Shown here: positions 8,871-17,148 of the stretch, one piece after another | Layout of the letters: the number at the start of each line of letters is the position of its first letter | How positions within the stretch are numbered: position 1 is the first letter of the stretch | NCBI GenBank assembly: GCA_003219175.1 | Contig: QHPU01000028.1 | Coordinates: forward strand, 1-35,668 | DNA: 35,668 nt | Origin: Verrucomicrobiota bacterium | Lineage (GTDB): Bacteria; Verrucomicrobiota; Verrucomicrobiia; Chthoniobacterales; UBA10450 | Direction of reading: 5' to 3' | Made by a program: the position numbers and the translations under genes | The notes under the pieces: model-generated | Database searches by the model: none | What the model saw: the letters and a program-made list of their open reading frames with translations, nothing else | What the model was told of the DNA's origin: nothing

Positions 8871-9521
8871 GTGCGCTCGCCAGCGGACGCCCTTCTTTAT
8901 GGCATCATCGATCTCGGCTACGTCGCTCCTGAAGATGCGCCGGGCATTTTAGAGAAATTGATCGCCGGTGGAATCGACATGGTGCAATTGCGCGGCAAAA
9001 ACTACAGCATTGATGAATTGAGTTTATTCGCGGAAGAACTTTTGCAATTCACCGCGCCAGCAGAAATTCCGCTCATCGCCAATGATCACGCTCAGATCGC
9101 ACAGCGCGTGGATGTGCAGGGTGTCCATGTGGGCCAGGACGACGAATCGATTAAAGCCGTTCGCGCGCAGGTGGAGCGGCCCATTATTGTCGGCAAATCA
9201 ACCCACAGCGTGAAACAAGCCATGGCTGCCGAGCGCGAAGGCGCAGATTACATTGGCTTGGGTCCAATCTTCCCCACGCCGACGAAACCTGATTATCCCC
9301 CCATCGGACCCTCGCAAATCCATGAAGTTCGCAAACGCGTGTCCGTCCCCATTTTTTGCATTGGCGGAATTAAATTGGAAAATCTCAAGCAATTACTCGC
9401 CGCTGGTGCGAGGTCTGTCGTCATCGTCTCCGGCTTGCTGCAAGCGAACGACGTTGTTGGTTACACTCGCGCCTGTAAAAAATTGGTCACTGATCTCCGG
9501 CCTGTGATTTCTGGCCTCTGA
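8871..9521 (+). CDS. thiE: Thiamine-phosphate synthase
   Basis: ThiE joins the pyrimidine pyrophosphate and thiazole phosphate halves to thiamine phosphate. The TIM-barrel motifs are all visible in order: MVQLRGKN, ANDH, GVHVGQDD, GKSTHS, GADYIGLGPIFPTPTKP and FCIGGI near the C-terminus. The 216-residue length is normal. The start is a GTG one base after the accC stop (TAAG-GTG), indicating translational coupling. No other thiamine gene and no thiamine riboswitch is seen nearby; expression appears to follow the accB-accC transcript. Confidence 0.9.
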   Translation: MRSPADALLYGIIDLGYVAPEDAPGILEKLIAGGIDMVQLRGKNYSIDELSLFAEELLQFTAPAEIPLIANDHAQIAQRVDVQGVHVGQDDESIKAVRAQVERPIIVGKSTHSVKQAMAAEREGADYIGLGPIFPTPTKPDYPPIGPSQIHEVRKRVSVPIFCIGGIKLENLKQLLAAGARSVVIVSGLLQANDVVGYTRACKKLVTDLRPVISGL

Positions 9522-9525
9522 CTTT

Positions 9526-10443
9526 ATGTCACTGCTTGTAGTCGGTTCCATTGCGCTCGATACCGTCAAGACGCCGGTTGAGGAACATGCCGATTTACTC
9601 GGTGGCTCGGCGTCGTACGCCGCTCTCGGAGCGAGCTTTTTTACCCCGGTGAATCTGGTCGGCGTAGTGGGTGACGATTTTCCCGAGAGCGAATTCGAGT
9701 TTTGGAAAACGCATCAGATCGATGCTACTGGCGTTCAACGAGCGAACGGGAAAACCTTTCGTTGGTCGGGCGAGTATGCCTGGGATTTGAACACGCGTGA
9801 GACGCGCGCGGTCGCGCTTAATGTTTTTGAGTCATTTTCCCCGGAACTTCCCTCAGATTATCGCGCTACACCCTTCGTCCTGTTGGCAAACATTGCGCCC
9901 CAGTTGCAGTCCCACGTCCTCGATCAAATGGAGCAGCCTCGTTTTATCGTCGCCGACACGATGGATCTTTGGATCGAAACCACACGGACTGATCTCGATG
10001 CCTTGTTGCCGCGAGTCGACCTGTTGATTTTGAACGATAGCGAGGCGCGCGAGATGACCAACGAAACCAGTCTGATTCGCGCCGGTCGAAAAATTCGTGG
10101 TTATGGACCGCGTTACGTCGCCATCAAAAAAGGGGAACATGGGGCTTTGCTCTTCGGTGAAGATGAATTTTTCAGTGCCGGCGCCTATCCATTGGAGGAT
10201 ATTCACGATCCGACCGGGGCAGGGGACACATTCGCTGGCGGTCTCGCTGGTTATCTGGCGGCACATGCCAAACAAAACGTTACTTTTGAGCTGCTGCGCA
10301 AAGCGGTAATCTATGGCAGTGTCTTGGCGAGTTTTTGCGTGGAAGCCTTCAGTCTCGAACGGCTGCGCAAATTGACTCAGGATGAAATTGCCGACCGTTA
10401 TCAAATGTTCAAAATGATGAGTCAGTTCGAGGTGCTGGCGTAA
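9526..10443 (+). CDS. PfkB family sugar/nucleoside kinase
   Basis: This is a ribokinase-like ATP-dependent kinase. It opens with LLVVGSIALDTV and has GGSASYAALGASF for substrate binding near residue 27. The C-terminal signature DPTGAGDTFAGG around residues 226-237 holds the catalytic aspartate and the anion hole. The length of 305 residues is typical. The substrate is not determinable; adenosine-, fructose- or ribose-type kinases share these motifs. The gene starts four bases after thiE and belongs to the same rightward run. Confidence 0.88.
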   Translation: MSLLVVGSIALDTVKTPVEEHADLLGGSASYAALGASFFTPVNLVGVVGDDFPESEFEFWKTHQIDATGVQRANGKTFRWSGEYAWDLNTRETRAVALNVFESFSPELPSDYRATPFVLLANIAPQLQSHVLDQMEQPRFIVADTMDLWIETTRTDLDALLPRVDLLILNDSEAREMTNETSLIRAGRKIRGYGPRYVAIKKGEHGALLFGEDEFFSAGAYPLEDIHDPTGAGDTFAGGLAGYLAAHAKQNVTFELLRKAVIYGSVLASFCVEAFSLERLRKLTQDEIADRYQMFKMMSQFEVLA

Positions 10444-10457
10444 TTGGTGGTCATTTG

Positions 10458-10922
10458 GTGAGCTGGATAATCCGCGGACTGTTGCTGGTAATTTGCGGGA
10501 TCGCTTTGCTCATGACCGCGGCGGAGAGCGATTCGCCTGTTGGAAAATGGAAAACCTTCGATGACAAAACCGGCCGAGCGAAATCGATCGTGCAAATCAC
10601 AGAAGAAAACGGCGAACTAACCGGCAAAGTGCTGGAGGTGCTTGAATCACCCGAGGGTCCGCATCCTCTTTGCCGACCATGCGAGGGTGAACGCAAGGAT
10701 CAGCCCGTCGAAGGGATGACGATTTTGTGGGGCGCGAAAAAGAATGGTGCTTCGTGGGAAGACGGAGAAATCCTCGATCCAGAGAATGGTAAGATCTATC
10801 ACGCAATCATTACACTTCTCACTGGCGGCCAGAAACTGCAGGTGCGCGGTTATATTGGTATACCCGCGATCGGCCGCAGGCAGATCTGGCAACGGCAGGA
10901 AGAGCAATCATCTGATCAATGA
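10458..10922 (+). CDS. DUF2147 family exported protein
   Basis: The protein has an N-terminal hydrophobic export segment (IIRGLLLVICGIALLMTAAES) and a domain beginning PVGKWKTFDDKTGRAKSIVQI, which matches my memory of DUF2147, a small periplasmic beta-rich family of unknown function. Conserved features include the CRPCEG pair of cysteines (a CxxC motif) and the ending GYIGIPAIGRRQIWQR. I chose the GTG at 10458 because GGTGG lies seven bases upstream; a TTG at 10455 is also in frame. Its TGA overlaps the ATG of the next gene (ATGA), so the secreted nuclease behind it is likely translated by coupling. Confidence 0.78.
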   Translation: MSWIIRGLLLVICGIALLMTAAESDSPVGKWKTFDDKTGRAKSIVQITEENGELTGKVLEVLESPEGPHPLCRPCEGERKDQPVEGMTILWGAKKNGASWEDGEILDPENGKIYHAIITLLTGGQKLQVRGYIGIPAIGRRQIWQRQEEQSSDQ

Positions 10923-11842
10923 AACATTCGTTCGTTCGCCCTCTTCTCATCACCGCATTCCTTTTTGCGGCGAGCATCACCAATTCGTTTGCCCATTCGC
11001 CTTGGATCACGCTGCAAGGCGGACACTATCTGATCAAACGACCGAACGATGGCGACAGTTTCCACGTCAGTGTCGAAGGACACGAATACATCTTCCGGCT
11101 TTATTTTGTCGATGCCCCTGAAACCAGCGCCGAGTTTCGCGACCGCGTGGAAGAGCAGGCGAAATATTTTGGAGTTACCGTCGACCAGGTGTTGGAAGTC
11201 GGCGACCTGGCCAAACAATTCACACGTGAGAAGCTGACAGAGCCATTTCTAGTCCGGACGTGTTGGGAAGACGCCGGCGGGCGCAGCCGAATGCAACGCT
11301 TCTATGCCTTTGTCCAAACCAGGACGGGCGATCTGGGCGAGCAGCTGGTTGAGAATGGTCTGGCTCGGAGTCATCCAGCGACGGCCAGGCCGGAGGGCCT
11401 AACGTCGGCGGCGGCTGAATGGCAAAAGCTTATGGCTTTGGAACAAAAGGCGAAGCGCGAAAAGCTTGGCGGCTGGGGAGCTAACGAGAATCGGATGACG
11501 ATTCGCGCCCAACTACCGGAAAGCGAGAAGGGAATCGACCCTTTCGACAAATTTTTCCATCCCAGTGGTGAGACGACCGCGCCGGCGGCAACGTCATCCG
11601 CAGTGACGGCGTCGTTGCCTTCTGAGGAAACCACTCCCACGGTCGCTGGATTACTCCCTCAAACTAAGCTCGACGTAAACTCAGCCTCACTCGCGGAACT
11701 CCAAAACATTCCGGGAATCGGCCCCGTTGTCGCACAACGGATTATCGAGGCACGCCCCTTCAAGAGCGCCGATGACCTCCAGCGCGTAAAAGGGATTGGC
11801 GCTGGAAAACGCTACGAAAAAATCCGACCCTTTTTTAATTAA
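10919..11842 (+). CDS. Secreted SNase-like nuclease with ComEA-type helix-hairpin-helix tail
   Basis: A signal peptide (about residues 1-25, ending SFAH) precedes a staphylococcal-nuclease-like domain. The motifs DGDSFHV, FRLYFVDAPET and MQRFYAFV correspond to the Ca-binding and Arg/Glu catalytic positions of SNase; the threonine after the catalytic-site aspartate is replaced by alanine. A Ser/Thr/Pro-rich linker (about 205-250) leads to a C-terminal HhH domain, LDVNSASLAELQNIPGIGPVVAQRI, of the ComEA DNA-binding type. The fusion suggests an exported nuclease that holds DNA through the HhH tail, for nutrient scavenging or DNA processing. The ATG overlaps the stop of the DUF2147 gene. Confidence 0.85.
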   Translation: MKHSFVRPLLITAFLFAASITNSFAHSPWITLQGGHYLIKRPNDGDSFHVSVEGHEYIFRLYFVDAPETSAEFRDRVEEQAKYFGVTVDQVLEVGDLAKQFTREKLTEPFLVRTCWEDAGGRSRMQRFYAFVQTRTGDLGEQLVENGLARSHPATARPEGLTSAAAEWQKLMALEQKAKREKLGGWGANENRMTIRAQLPESEKGIDPFDKFFHPSGETTAPAATSSAVTASLPSEETTPTVAGLLPQTKLDVNSASLAELQNIPGIGPVVAQRIIEARPFKSADDLQRVKGIGAGKRYEKIRPFFN

Positions 11843-12130
11843 ATGGGGCGGAAAAGAGACTTTTCCGATCGCGCAACGAAATGAATTCGTCCCCTGGGAA
11901 CAAGGCCTTCGCCAACAATTGTCGCAGGATTTGTCCGGAGCGCACAATTCAAAGGGAGTGACGGGTTCGATCCACTTACGCGATCAGTCTGGACTTGTTG
12001 ATATAATCGAGGTCGGGCGTTGGATTTCGGATATTTTTCGCTTCGTGGCGCCCAATTCCGCTACTGACGAATCACTGTCCGCCGACATGGATCTCAGCCG
12101 AAGTCGCTTATCCAAGCCTTGGGTCCGCTT
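11843..12130. other. Gene-free spacer with a post-stop hairpin
   Basis: A hairpin lies seven bases after the nuclease stop: CGGAAAA at 11849-11855 pairs with TTTTCCG at 11861-11867 around GAGAC. No T-run follows it. A TATAAT hexamer occurs at 12002-12007 on the + strand, but without a recognisable -35 box. Open frames through here lack family resemblance, so I see no gene. The next real gene, the Fn3 protein, is on the other strand. Confidence 0.3.
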
Positions 12131-12475
12131 CTACCACCCACCTGATGATGCCTTTACCACCACTTCAGTGCTCAACGAGCTAGTCGCAGTCATGCTATAC
12201 GCCGCCACGGCGACATAATAATCGTTAGACTGAGACAGAGTAAGCGATGTCGTCAGGCTATTTTTCACGTCACGGACCTGTTGGTAATTATAACTGCCAG
12301 TGCCCCAGAAGATTTTATACCCAATTGCTTCCTGCGACGTCGAAGCGTTCCAAGCGAAGGTGACTGTTCGAGTGGACGGAGTGGGTGAAGGCGACGCAGT
12401 GCTTCCGCGAACGGAAGTGGTTAAGATTAGGCCGATGAGAATCGTCTGGAGATAATGATAAGAGCGTAAGGACAT
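12131..12475 (-). CDS. Small secreted fibronectin type III domain protein
   Basis: The 114-residue protein has a hydrophobic N-terminus (YHYLQTILIGLILTTSVRG) serving as signal peptide and a Ser/Pro/Thr linker (ASPSPTPSTR). A single Fn3-like beta domain follows, recognisable by VTFAWNAS, IGYKIFWGTGS and YYVAVAAYS. Such domains usually mediate binding at the cell surface or to polymers. The protein ends right after the domain, so it may be a stand-alone module or the remnant of a longer protein. It is divergent from the CTERM-like gene. Confidence 0.65.
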   Translation of the reverse strand: MSLRSYHYLQTILIGLILTTSVRGSTASPSPTPSTRTVTFAWNASTSQEAIGYKIFWGTGSYNYQQVRDVKNSLTTSLTLSQSNDYYVAVAAYSMTATSSLSTEVVVKASSGGW

Positions 12476-12655
12476 TGTTGCGGGAATAAAAAATGTTGGC
12501 GTTTATGGACATGTTTAATCCGGCAGGAACGCGCCGACGCTAGCGATGGGCGTTCAGTTATGCAATCAGAAATTTGATAAATTTTCAGTTTTTCGCAAAG
12601 ATATAAGACGGATTTATTATGGTAATTTGAGTCGACATTGCGGAGGAGATGTGTT

Positions 12656-12703
12656 ATGTCCAACTCACCAGCGCATTTACGCTGTATCAATGAAAGCTAT
12701 TAG
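12656..12703 (+). CDS. Putative 15-residue leader peptide upstream of the CTERM-like gene
   Basis: A perfect GGAGGAG at 12642-12648 stands seven bases before an ATG at 12656 that encodes MSNSPAHLRCINESY and then TAG (12701-12703). This is the only strong ribosome binding site in the region. The next in-frame start of the exported protein, ATG 12705, follows two bases after the end of this stop (TAGTATG), and another ATG (12690) overlaps it. The arrangement suggests translational coupling. The alternative is that this SD is accidental or that the ORF is not translated. Confidence 0.35.
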   Translation: MSNSPAHLRCINESY

Positions 12704-12704
12704 T

Positions 12705-13370
12705 ATGAATATTATCAAAACTCTGCCACTGATCTCCTTCTTTTTTCTCGGTGTCGCTCCAAATAAGGCCGCTCTTAATCCAATTAGTCCATCTGACTTT
12801 GCCACCGGCGCAGTCGTCCTCGATTTCTCGGCGCTTGCCAACTTCACTGAAGCCAATGGCCTGGCCCTTGGGGGCGTCCTGTTTCAGGTGACAAAAAACA
12901 GTGCACCTACCAATGGAATCGTCGCCATTGATAACGGTCCCGGAATAACGGGCAATGTCGCGCCCCCGAATCTTGTCTCAATTGCAGATATCGATGGCGT
13001 CGCGGTCGTTGTTTCATTGCCAAATCTCACGACGCAGTTTGGCTATGGGTATGCTATTCGCGTCGAAGGTTCCGTCGCGTCGGCCACTACAATTAATCTA
13101 TTCGCGGGACAAACACCGATCGGGAGCATTTCTTTTACCGGAACGCCCGACCCGCAATTTGCTGGTGGTTTTGCTGGCGTCGCCAGTGACAGTCCCTTTG
13201 ATCGCGCGGTCATCGAATTCTCCGACGCGGGCGATGCATTTGCCCTCGACAATGTGACTTTTGTTAATGGTGTTTCGGAACAGGGAGCAACGGTGATTCT
13301 TTTGCCGATCGGCTTGTGTGTTCTCCTTTGTTTGCGCCTCGGCTATCGCACCCAGCTAGAACATCACTAA
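12705..13370 (+). CDS. Exported protein with VPDSG-CTERM-like sorting signal
   Basis: The 221-residue product has an N-terminal signal peptide (NIIKTLPLISFFFLGVAPNKA) and a beta-rich mature domain with many Gly/Ala/Thr residues. The C-terminus reads VSEQGAT, then a hydrophobic span (VILLPIGLCVLLCLRL) and a short tail GYRTQLEHH. This three-part layout resembles the VPDSG-CTERM variant of exosortase-processed proteins known from Verrucomicrobia, though here the motif is degenerate (VSEQG) and the tail has only one arginine after the span. I see no exosortase in the window. The start could also be ATG 12690. The mid-domain DAGDAFALDNVTF resembles the end of PEP-CTERM passenger domains. Confidence 0.65.
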   Translation: MNIIKTLPLISFFFLGVAPNKAALNPISPSDFATGAVVLDFSALANFTEANGLALGGVLFQVTKNSAPTNGIVAIDNGPGITGNVAPPNLVSIADIDGVAVVVSLPNLTTQFGYGYAIRVEGSVASATTINLFAGQTPIGSISFTGTPDPQFAGGFAGVASDSPFDRAVIEFSDAGDAFALDNVTFVNGVSEQGATVILLPIGLCVLLCLRLGYRTQLEHH

Positions 13371-13428
13371 CGACTCAGGGCAATAAGCAGCCATAGCTCA
13401 GGACAGGGACTCCTCGGCCCCAGGGCCT

Positions 13429-13945
13429 GTCACTCATTGTAGAAGTTGAAGTTCTGTCGGAACGGGTTGCCGGTATCAGTCGGAACAAGCGTGGCGCCGA
13501 GACTCTGCATCGCATCCAAATCTTGCTTTGCGATTTTCACCAGGTCATTTTCGGCCACGAAGGAATGCGAAAGTGTCGGCTATCGATTCCAATGCGCACA
13601 CCTTCCAACGATCTAGGCTGGAACTGTATATAGTATTTTGGAAGTGTGGTCACTCACCGGCCCAAATGGCGATTGCATCACCCAAGCATGATTCCGACGT
13701 CAGTCACCCGGCGGCACATCGAGCCAGTCGTGTCTTGACTATGCGTAATTGGAATAATTTCGTCTTGTGAAACCAGTCCTGCTATGGGTTTCAATCCTAC
13801 GCTTAGATTGTTCCCCGAAGGGCATACCACAGAACCATCTGTTTCCGTTCCTACGGTAGCGGCGCAAATATTCGCCGCCGCGGCAACTGCAGACCCTGTT
13901 TCGAGCTTCGTCATTTTCGGTTGGCTCTTCACTTCCTCCATAGTC
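13429..13945 (-). pseudogene. Decayed amidase fragment
   Basis: On the minus strand the segment GSAVAAAANICAATVGTETDGSVVCPS, continuing to GLVSQDEIIPITHSQDTTGSM (about 13690-13905), matches the core of amidase-signature enzymes, including the GTETDGS stretch around the acyl-enzyme serine. Downstream, SLEGVRIGIDSRHFR and, in a different frame, DLVKIAKQDLDAMQSLGATLV (about 13470-13540) are the expected following region of the same family. They are split by stops and at least two frame changes. The 5' third with the catalytic lysine region and the 3' end are missing. The remnant abuts the broken GFA gene. Confidence 0.75.
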
Positions 13946-13949
13946 GATG

Positions 13950-14247
13950 CTAGGTTCGCCGTTCTGCATACTGCGGCAGATCGTCTGTGATCGTATCCCA
14001 CGGCGCACGGCATTCGACAAAGGTGTGAAATTGCGGCCGGATCCCGGGATCATCGTCAAACGCCCCCATCCGGATCGCCTTGTATGAGGTGAAACTGTCG
14101 TCGCCACACCCGCGCCTGTGTGCAGACGGATGTACCGGAATGTTTACGGCAGCGATCACAATGACAGTGATTCGCCTGAATAAGAGGAGGTTCTACCTCA
14201 AACTTCACTCCACCACACAGGCAACTACCACGAATCCTTTCGCTCAT
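13950..14247 (-). pseudogene. GFA family (CENP-V-like) gene with internal deletion
   Basis: The N-terminal part, MSERIRGSCLCGGVKFEVEP followed by NHCHCDRCRKHSGT, is typical of the glutathione-dependent formaldehyde-activating enzyme family, with the first zinc-binding cysteines. After FHLIQGD the frame runs to a stop, while a different frame continues with IRMGAFDDDPGIRPQFHTFV and APWDTITDDLPQY, the family's normal C-terminus. About 40 residues, including the second CxxC zinc motif, are missing at the junction and the frame is lost, so the gene is very probably dead. Confidence 0.75.
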
Positions 14248-14355
14248 GGCGAATGATAGCACGCTGAGGAGACGATTGAGAAATGAATGATGGATTCGCT
14301 GATTACCACTTGCCGATTTGTGATCTGCGATCTTTAACCTTTCACCAATCACTTC

Positions 14356-14823
14356 TCACTTTCCTCGAGCTGCTTGCTGCTCGCTTCCTCCCACACGCTT
14401 CTCGTATACTGCCTGTGTCTTGATCTGTTCATAGCCCATCGCGGGATAGAAAAAGTGCGCCTCAGCCCGCTTAGTATTGCTGCGCACGGATACGAATTCA
14501 GCGCCGATCTTCTTTGCCCAGAGTTCCACTTCCTCGATTAACGTCCGTGCGATTCCCTTCCGCCGCGCGGTTGATGACACTACTAGTCCGAGAATTTCCA
14601 CTCGAAGCCCCACTTCAATGATGCAGACGCGATGGGCTTGGATAAATCCAACCGGCTTATCACTCCCGTCGGCCGCGACCAGCAGCAGATCTACTTCCCC
14701 GATCGGACAAATCCGCCGGTGTATTGCCTCAATCTCGTTAGGGTAACCCAGTTGCGTCGCCAGTTCCGCGATTACTTCGGCATCTGCTTCAACCATCGGT
14801 CGGATTCTCGTTTCACGATTCAT
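14356..14823 (-). CDS. GNAT family N-acetyltransferase
   Basis: The 155-residue protein is a single GNAT domain that transfers an acetyl group from acetyl-CoA to an unknown amine. It starts IRPMVEADAEVIAELATQLGYP, a form often seen in GNATs that act on small molecules or antibiotics. Motif A is LGLVVSSTARRKGIARTLIEEVE, with the R-x-x-G-x-A pyrophosphate-binding loop. The C-terminal AHFFYPAMGYEQIKTQAVYEK is the usual NxxAxxFY-like strand, with H replacing the usual N/A context. No substrate can be named. Confidence 0.85.
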   Translation of the reverse strand: MNRETRIRPMVEADAEVIAELATQLGYPNEIEAIHRRICPIGEVDLLLVAADGSDKPVGFIQAHRVCIIEVGLRVEILGLVVSSTARRKGIARTLIEEVELWAKKIGAEFVSVRSNTKRAEAHFFYPAMGYEQIKTQAVYEKRVGGSEQQAARGK

Positions 14824-14902
14824 GTTCGTTGGAGCTCACCAATCGCTCATCGACCGGTCGCAATGCCAGACGTTAACTTTCCGAGAAACGGAGCAAGACG
14901 GC

Positions 14903-16957
14903 TTATGCGTGCGGTTCCCTCCGCGCTAGTCGCCTTTTATGAAATCTGAGACCCATTACCGCATGCAATGCAGCATCCAGTTTTTCCATTGTGACCGGCT
15001 TGACCAGATGCTCGGAAAAACCGGCTTCAAGGCTGCGGGCTGCATCTGCCTCCGTCCCGAATCCGCTCATCGCGATTCCGACAAGCTCGTCTCTCGATTT
15101 TGCCATCAGCTCAATGCCACTTCCATCGGGCAAGCCGACGTCGCTGATGAGCACGTCGAATTCCTCACCTGCAACTTTCTTGAGCGCTGATTTCATATCG
15201 TGTGCAACGGCTACCTTGTGTCCCCGGGCTGCCAATAGCCTTCCCATGACGGTGCAGGTGTCGATGTGATCGTCGACTAACAAAATCCGCAGGGCCTTTG
15301 CGAACTGCCCTTCGACCGGCAAAGATATCGTTCCATCGTGAACTACCAGCGCAGAAGTTTTGATTGTCAGCTTAAATGTCGCTCCTCGATTTAATCCCTC
15401 GCTCGTGGCAGTCAATGTCGCGGCATGGGCTTCGGCCAGCGATTTGGAAATAGCCAGGCCAAGTCCGAGTCCGCCAAAACGCCGCGTTAAGGAACGCTCT
15501 CCCTGTTCGAAGGGGTTGAAAATTCTTTCCATCGCTTCAGGCTCGATCCCGATACCGTGATCTTGCACAATTATCGTTAGCTCTCCGGGTGATTCGTTCA
15601 CGGTCGAAATCATGACCACACCCTCGTCGCGACTAAACTTGATCGCGTTTTGGACCAAGTTCCAAACAATCTGCTGCAACCTCGCTTCATCGGCTAGCAC
15701 GAAACGATCGCCGGCCGTGAGATCCAATTGCATTCGAATGTTCTTTCCCGCCCATTCACTTCGGCATGTTTCCACCACGTTACGGATCTGCCTGTGAACG
15801 TTCACACTCGTCAGATTTAATGCCAGTTTCCCTTTGCTGATCCGCGTCACGTCCAGCAAGTCGTCAATCAGATGTTGCTCAACCCGAATGTTACGCCGGA
15901 TCATTTCCAATGTCGAAGCGACCTCGGGCCTCTTTGGCCACTCGCTCTGCAAATTCTCCACCGCCAGCAAGACCGGTGAGAGTGGAGTTCGCAATTCATG
16001 TGAAAGCATGGCAAGAAAATTATCCTTCGTCCGGTTCGCCGCTTCGACGAGCGCCGTTTGCGCTTCCAGCGCCGCCTCGATCCCACGCCGTTCAGCCATG
16101 GCTGCAGCCAGCGCCATTGCCGTTAGGGTCAACACCGCGGTCGAACTCTGCAAAATCAGTAGCGACTGATTCTCCGTTTCCATCACAAACGGACCGAAGT
16201 TCCGCATTGTCCCCCAGATGGCGATCGCCGAGAGAATGAATATGCCGGTCGCGGTTTCGCGCTGGGACATACGGAATGCCATCCAGATCAGGATCGGTCC
16301 GCAAACAAATGCGACCGGATAATTCTTGGCGCTGATCGGTAGCCAACCGCCAAAAATCACTTCGCCCAGCGCGAGCAAAAGAAGCAGAATGAGGGTGACC
16401 TCCAAATCTTTCTTTCCGTTCCATCGCCAACGTGGATTTACGCCCCAAAGAACTATGATTGGCGCAAAAATCAGATCGCCGGTGGCATCTCCCAGCCACC
16501 AGGTGCTCCAAATCGGTCCGTAATTGGTCCAATCTGCGTAACCAGCGAGCGCGAGACTGGTCAGGCCGATGCTTGGGCTCACCGCTGTGCTGGTAACGGC
16601 GGCCAAGGCAAACTTGAAAACGTCCTGGGCGCGATCAAAAACGCGAATGCCGTTTGCAAAACGATTGACCAGCCAAGCCCCGCAAACCGCTTCCAACGTA
16701 TTACCGGCGCCGATTGCCAGTGAAGTAACGACGTTACCAAACGTCGTTAGGTTAACGAGGAACGCGCCCAGGAAAATGGCCGGCCACGTGCCATAACCGA
16801 ACAGTAGCAGAGCTGCAAGAGCAATTCCTGCCGGCGGCCAAACCGGAGAAGCGCTGGCATGAACAAAGGCAAGACGCAATCCCAACTTGCCCGCCAGAAA
16901 ATAAAGCACCGTCAGAGTGACGAGCGCGAGAATGCGCGAAAAACGTCGATAGCCCAT
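14903..16957 (-). CDS. MASE1-domain hybrid sensor histidine kinase
   Basis: A large N-terminal membrane domain with about eight spans (roughly residues 10-290) begins VLYFLAGKLGLRLAF and contains SPVWPPAGIALAALL and WWLGDATGDLIFAP, which are hallmarks of the MASE1 sensor. A dimerisation helix with SHELRTPLSP follows, the phosphorylated histidine lying near residue 320. The ATPase domain has NLVQNAIKF, GIGIEPE and GLGLGLAIS. A C-terminal receiver domain (RILLVDDHIDT, ISDVGLPDG with the acceptor Asp) makes it a hybrid kinase. The ATG at 16957 is chosen; a GTG at 17014 would add 19 residues. Two perfect dyads lie about 170-210 bases upstream. Confidence 0.93.
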   Translation of the reverse strand: MGYRRFSRILALVTLTVLYFLAGKLGLRLAFVHASASPVWPPAGIALAALLLFGYGTWPAIFLGAFLVNLTTFGNVVTSLAIGAGNTLEAVCGAWLVNRFANGIRVFDRAQDVFKFALAAVTSTAVSPSIGLTSLALAGYADWTNYGPIWSTWWLGDATGDLIFAPIIVLWGVNPRWRWNGKKDLEVTLILLLLLALGEVIFGGWLPISAKNYPVAFVCGPILIWMAFRMSQRETATGIFILSAIAIWGTMRNFGPFVMETENQSLLILQSSTAVLTLTAMALAAAMAERRGIEAALEAQTALVEAANRTKDNFLAMLSHELRTPLSPVLLAVENLQSEWPKRPEVASTLEMIRRNIRVEQHLIDDLLDVTRISKGKLALNLTSVNVHRQIRNVVETCRSEWAGKNIRMQLDLTAGDRFVLADEARLQQIVWNLVQNAIKFSRDEGVVMISTVNESPGELTIIVQDHGIGIEPEAMERIFNPFEQGERSLTRRFGGLGLGLAISKSLAEAHAATLTATSEGLNRGATFKLTIKTSALVVHDGTISLPVEGQFAKALRILLVDDHIDTCTVMGRLLAARGHKVAVAHDMKSALKKVAGEEFDVLISDVGLPDGSGIELMAKSRDELVGIAMSGFGTEADAARSLEAGFSEHLVKPVTMEKLDAALHAVMGLRFHKRRLARREPHA

Positions 16958-17124
16958 GAGCTGCGCTTGCCGGAAGCAATAGTCGTTCCGCTCAGTCGCT
17001 TGGTCAACAAGCACGCTTGTACGGAGAACATTAGAAACGGCCTCTCCTCCTGGCGGCCAAACAAGACGCGGCTAACCGATAACCGAGAACTAAATATGCG
17101 CTGTCAGCGTACCTTCAACGTCAT

Positions 17125-17140
17125 CTGTAAAGTCTTACAG
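17125..17140. promoter_or_regulatory. Perfect dyad, candidate operator 1
   Basis: CTGTAA at 17125-17130 and TTACAG at 17135-17140 form a perfect inverted repeat around AGTC. It lies about 170 bases upstream of the ATG of the leftward MASE1 kinase and nine bases from a second perfect dyad. The size and spacing suit a dimeric regulator. Neither arm is coding. Confidence 0.35.
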
Positions 17141-17148
17141 AGCAAGCA

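Noticed and set aside
12002-12007. TATAAT box as a promoter
   Set aside because: No -35 box at a suitable distance and no + strand gene follows before 12.6 kb.
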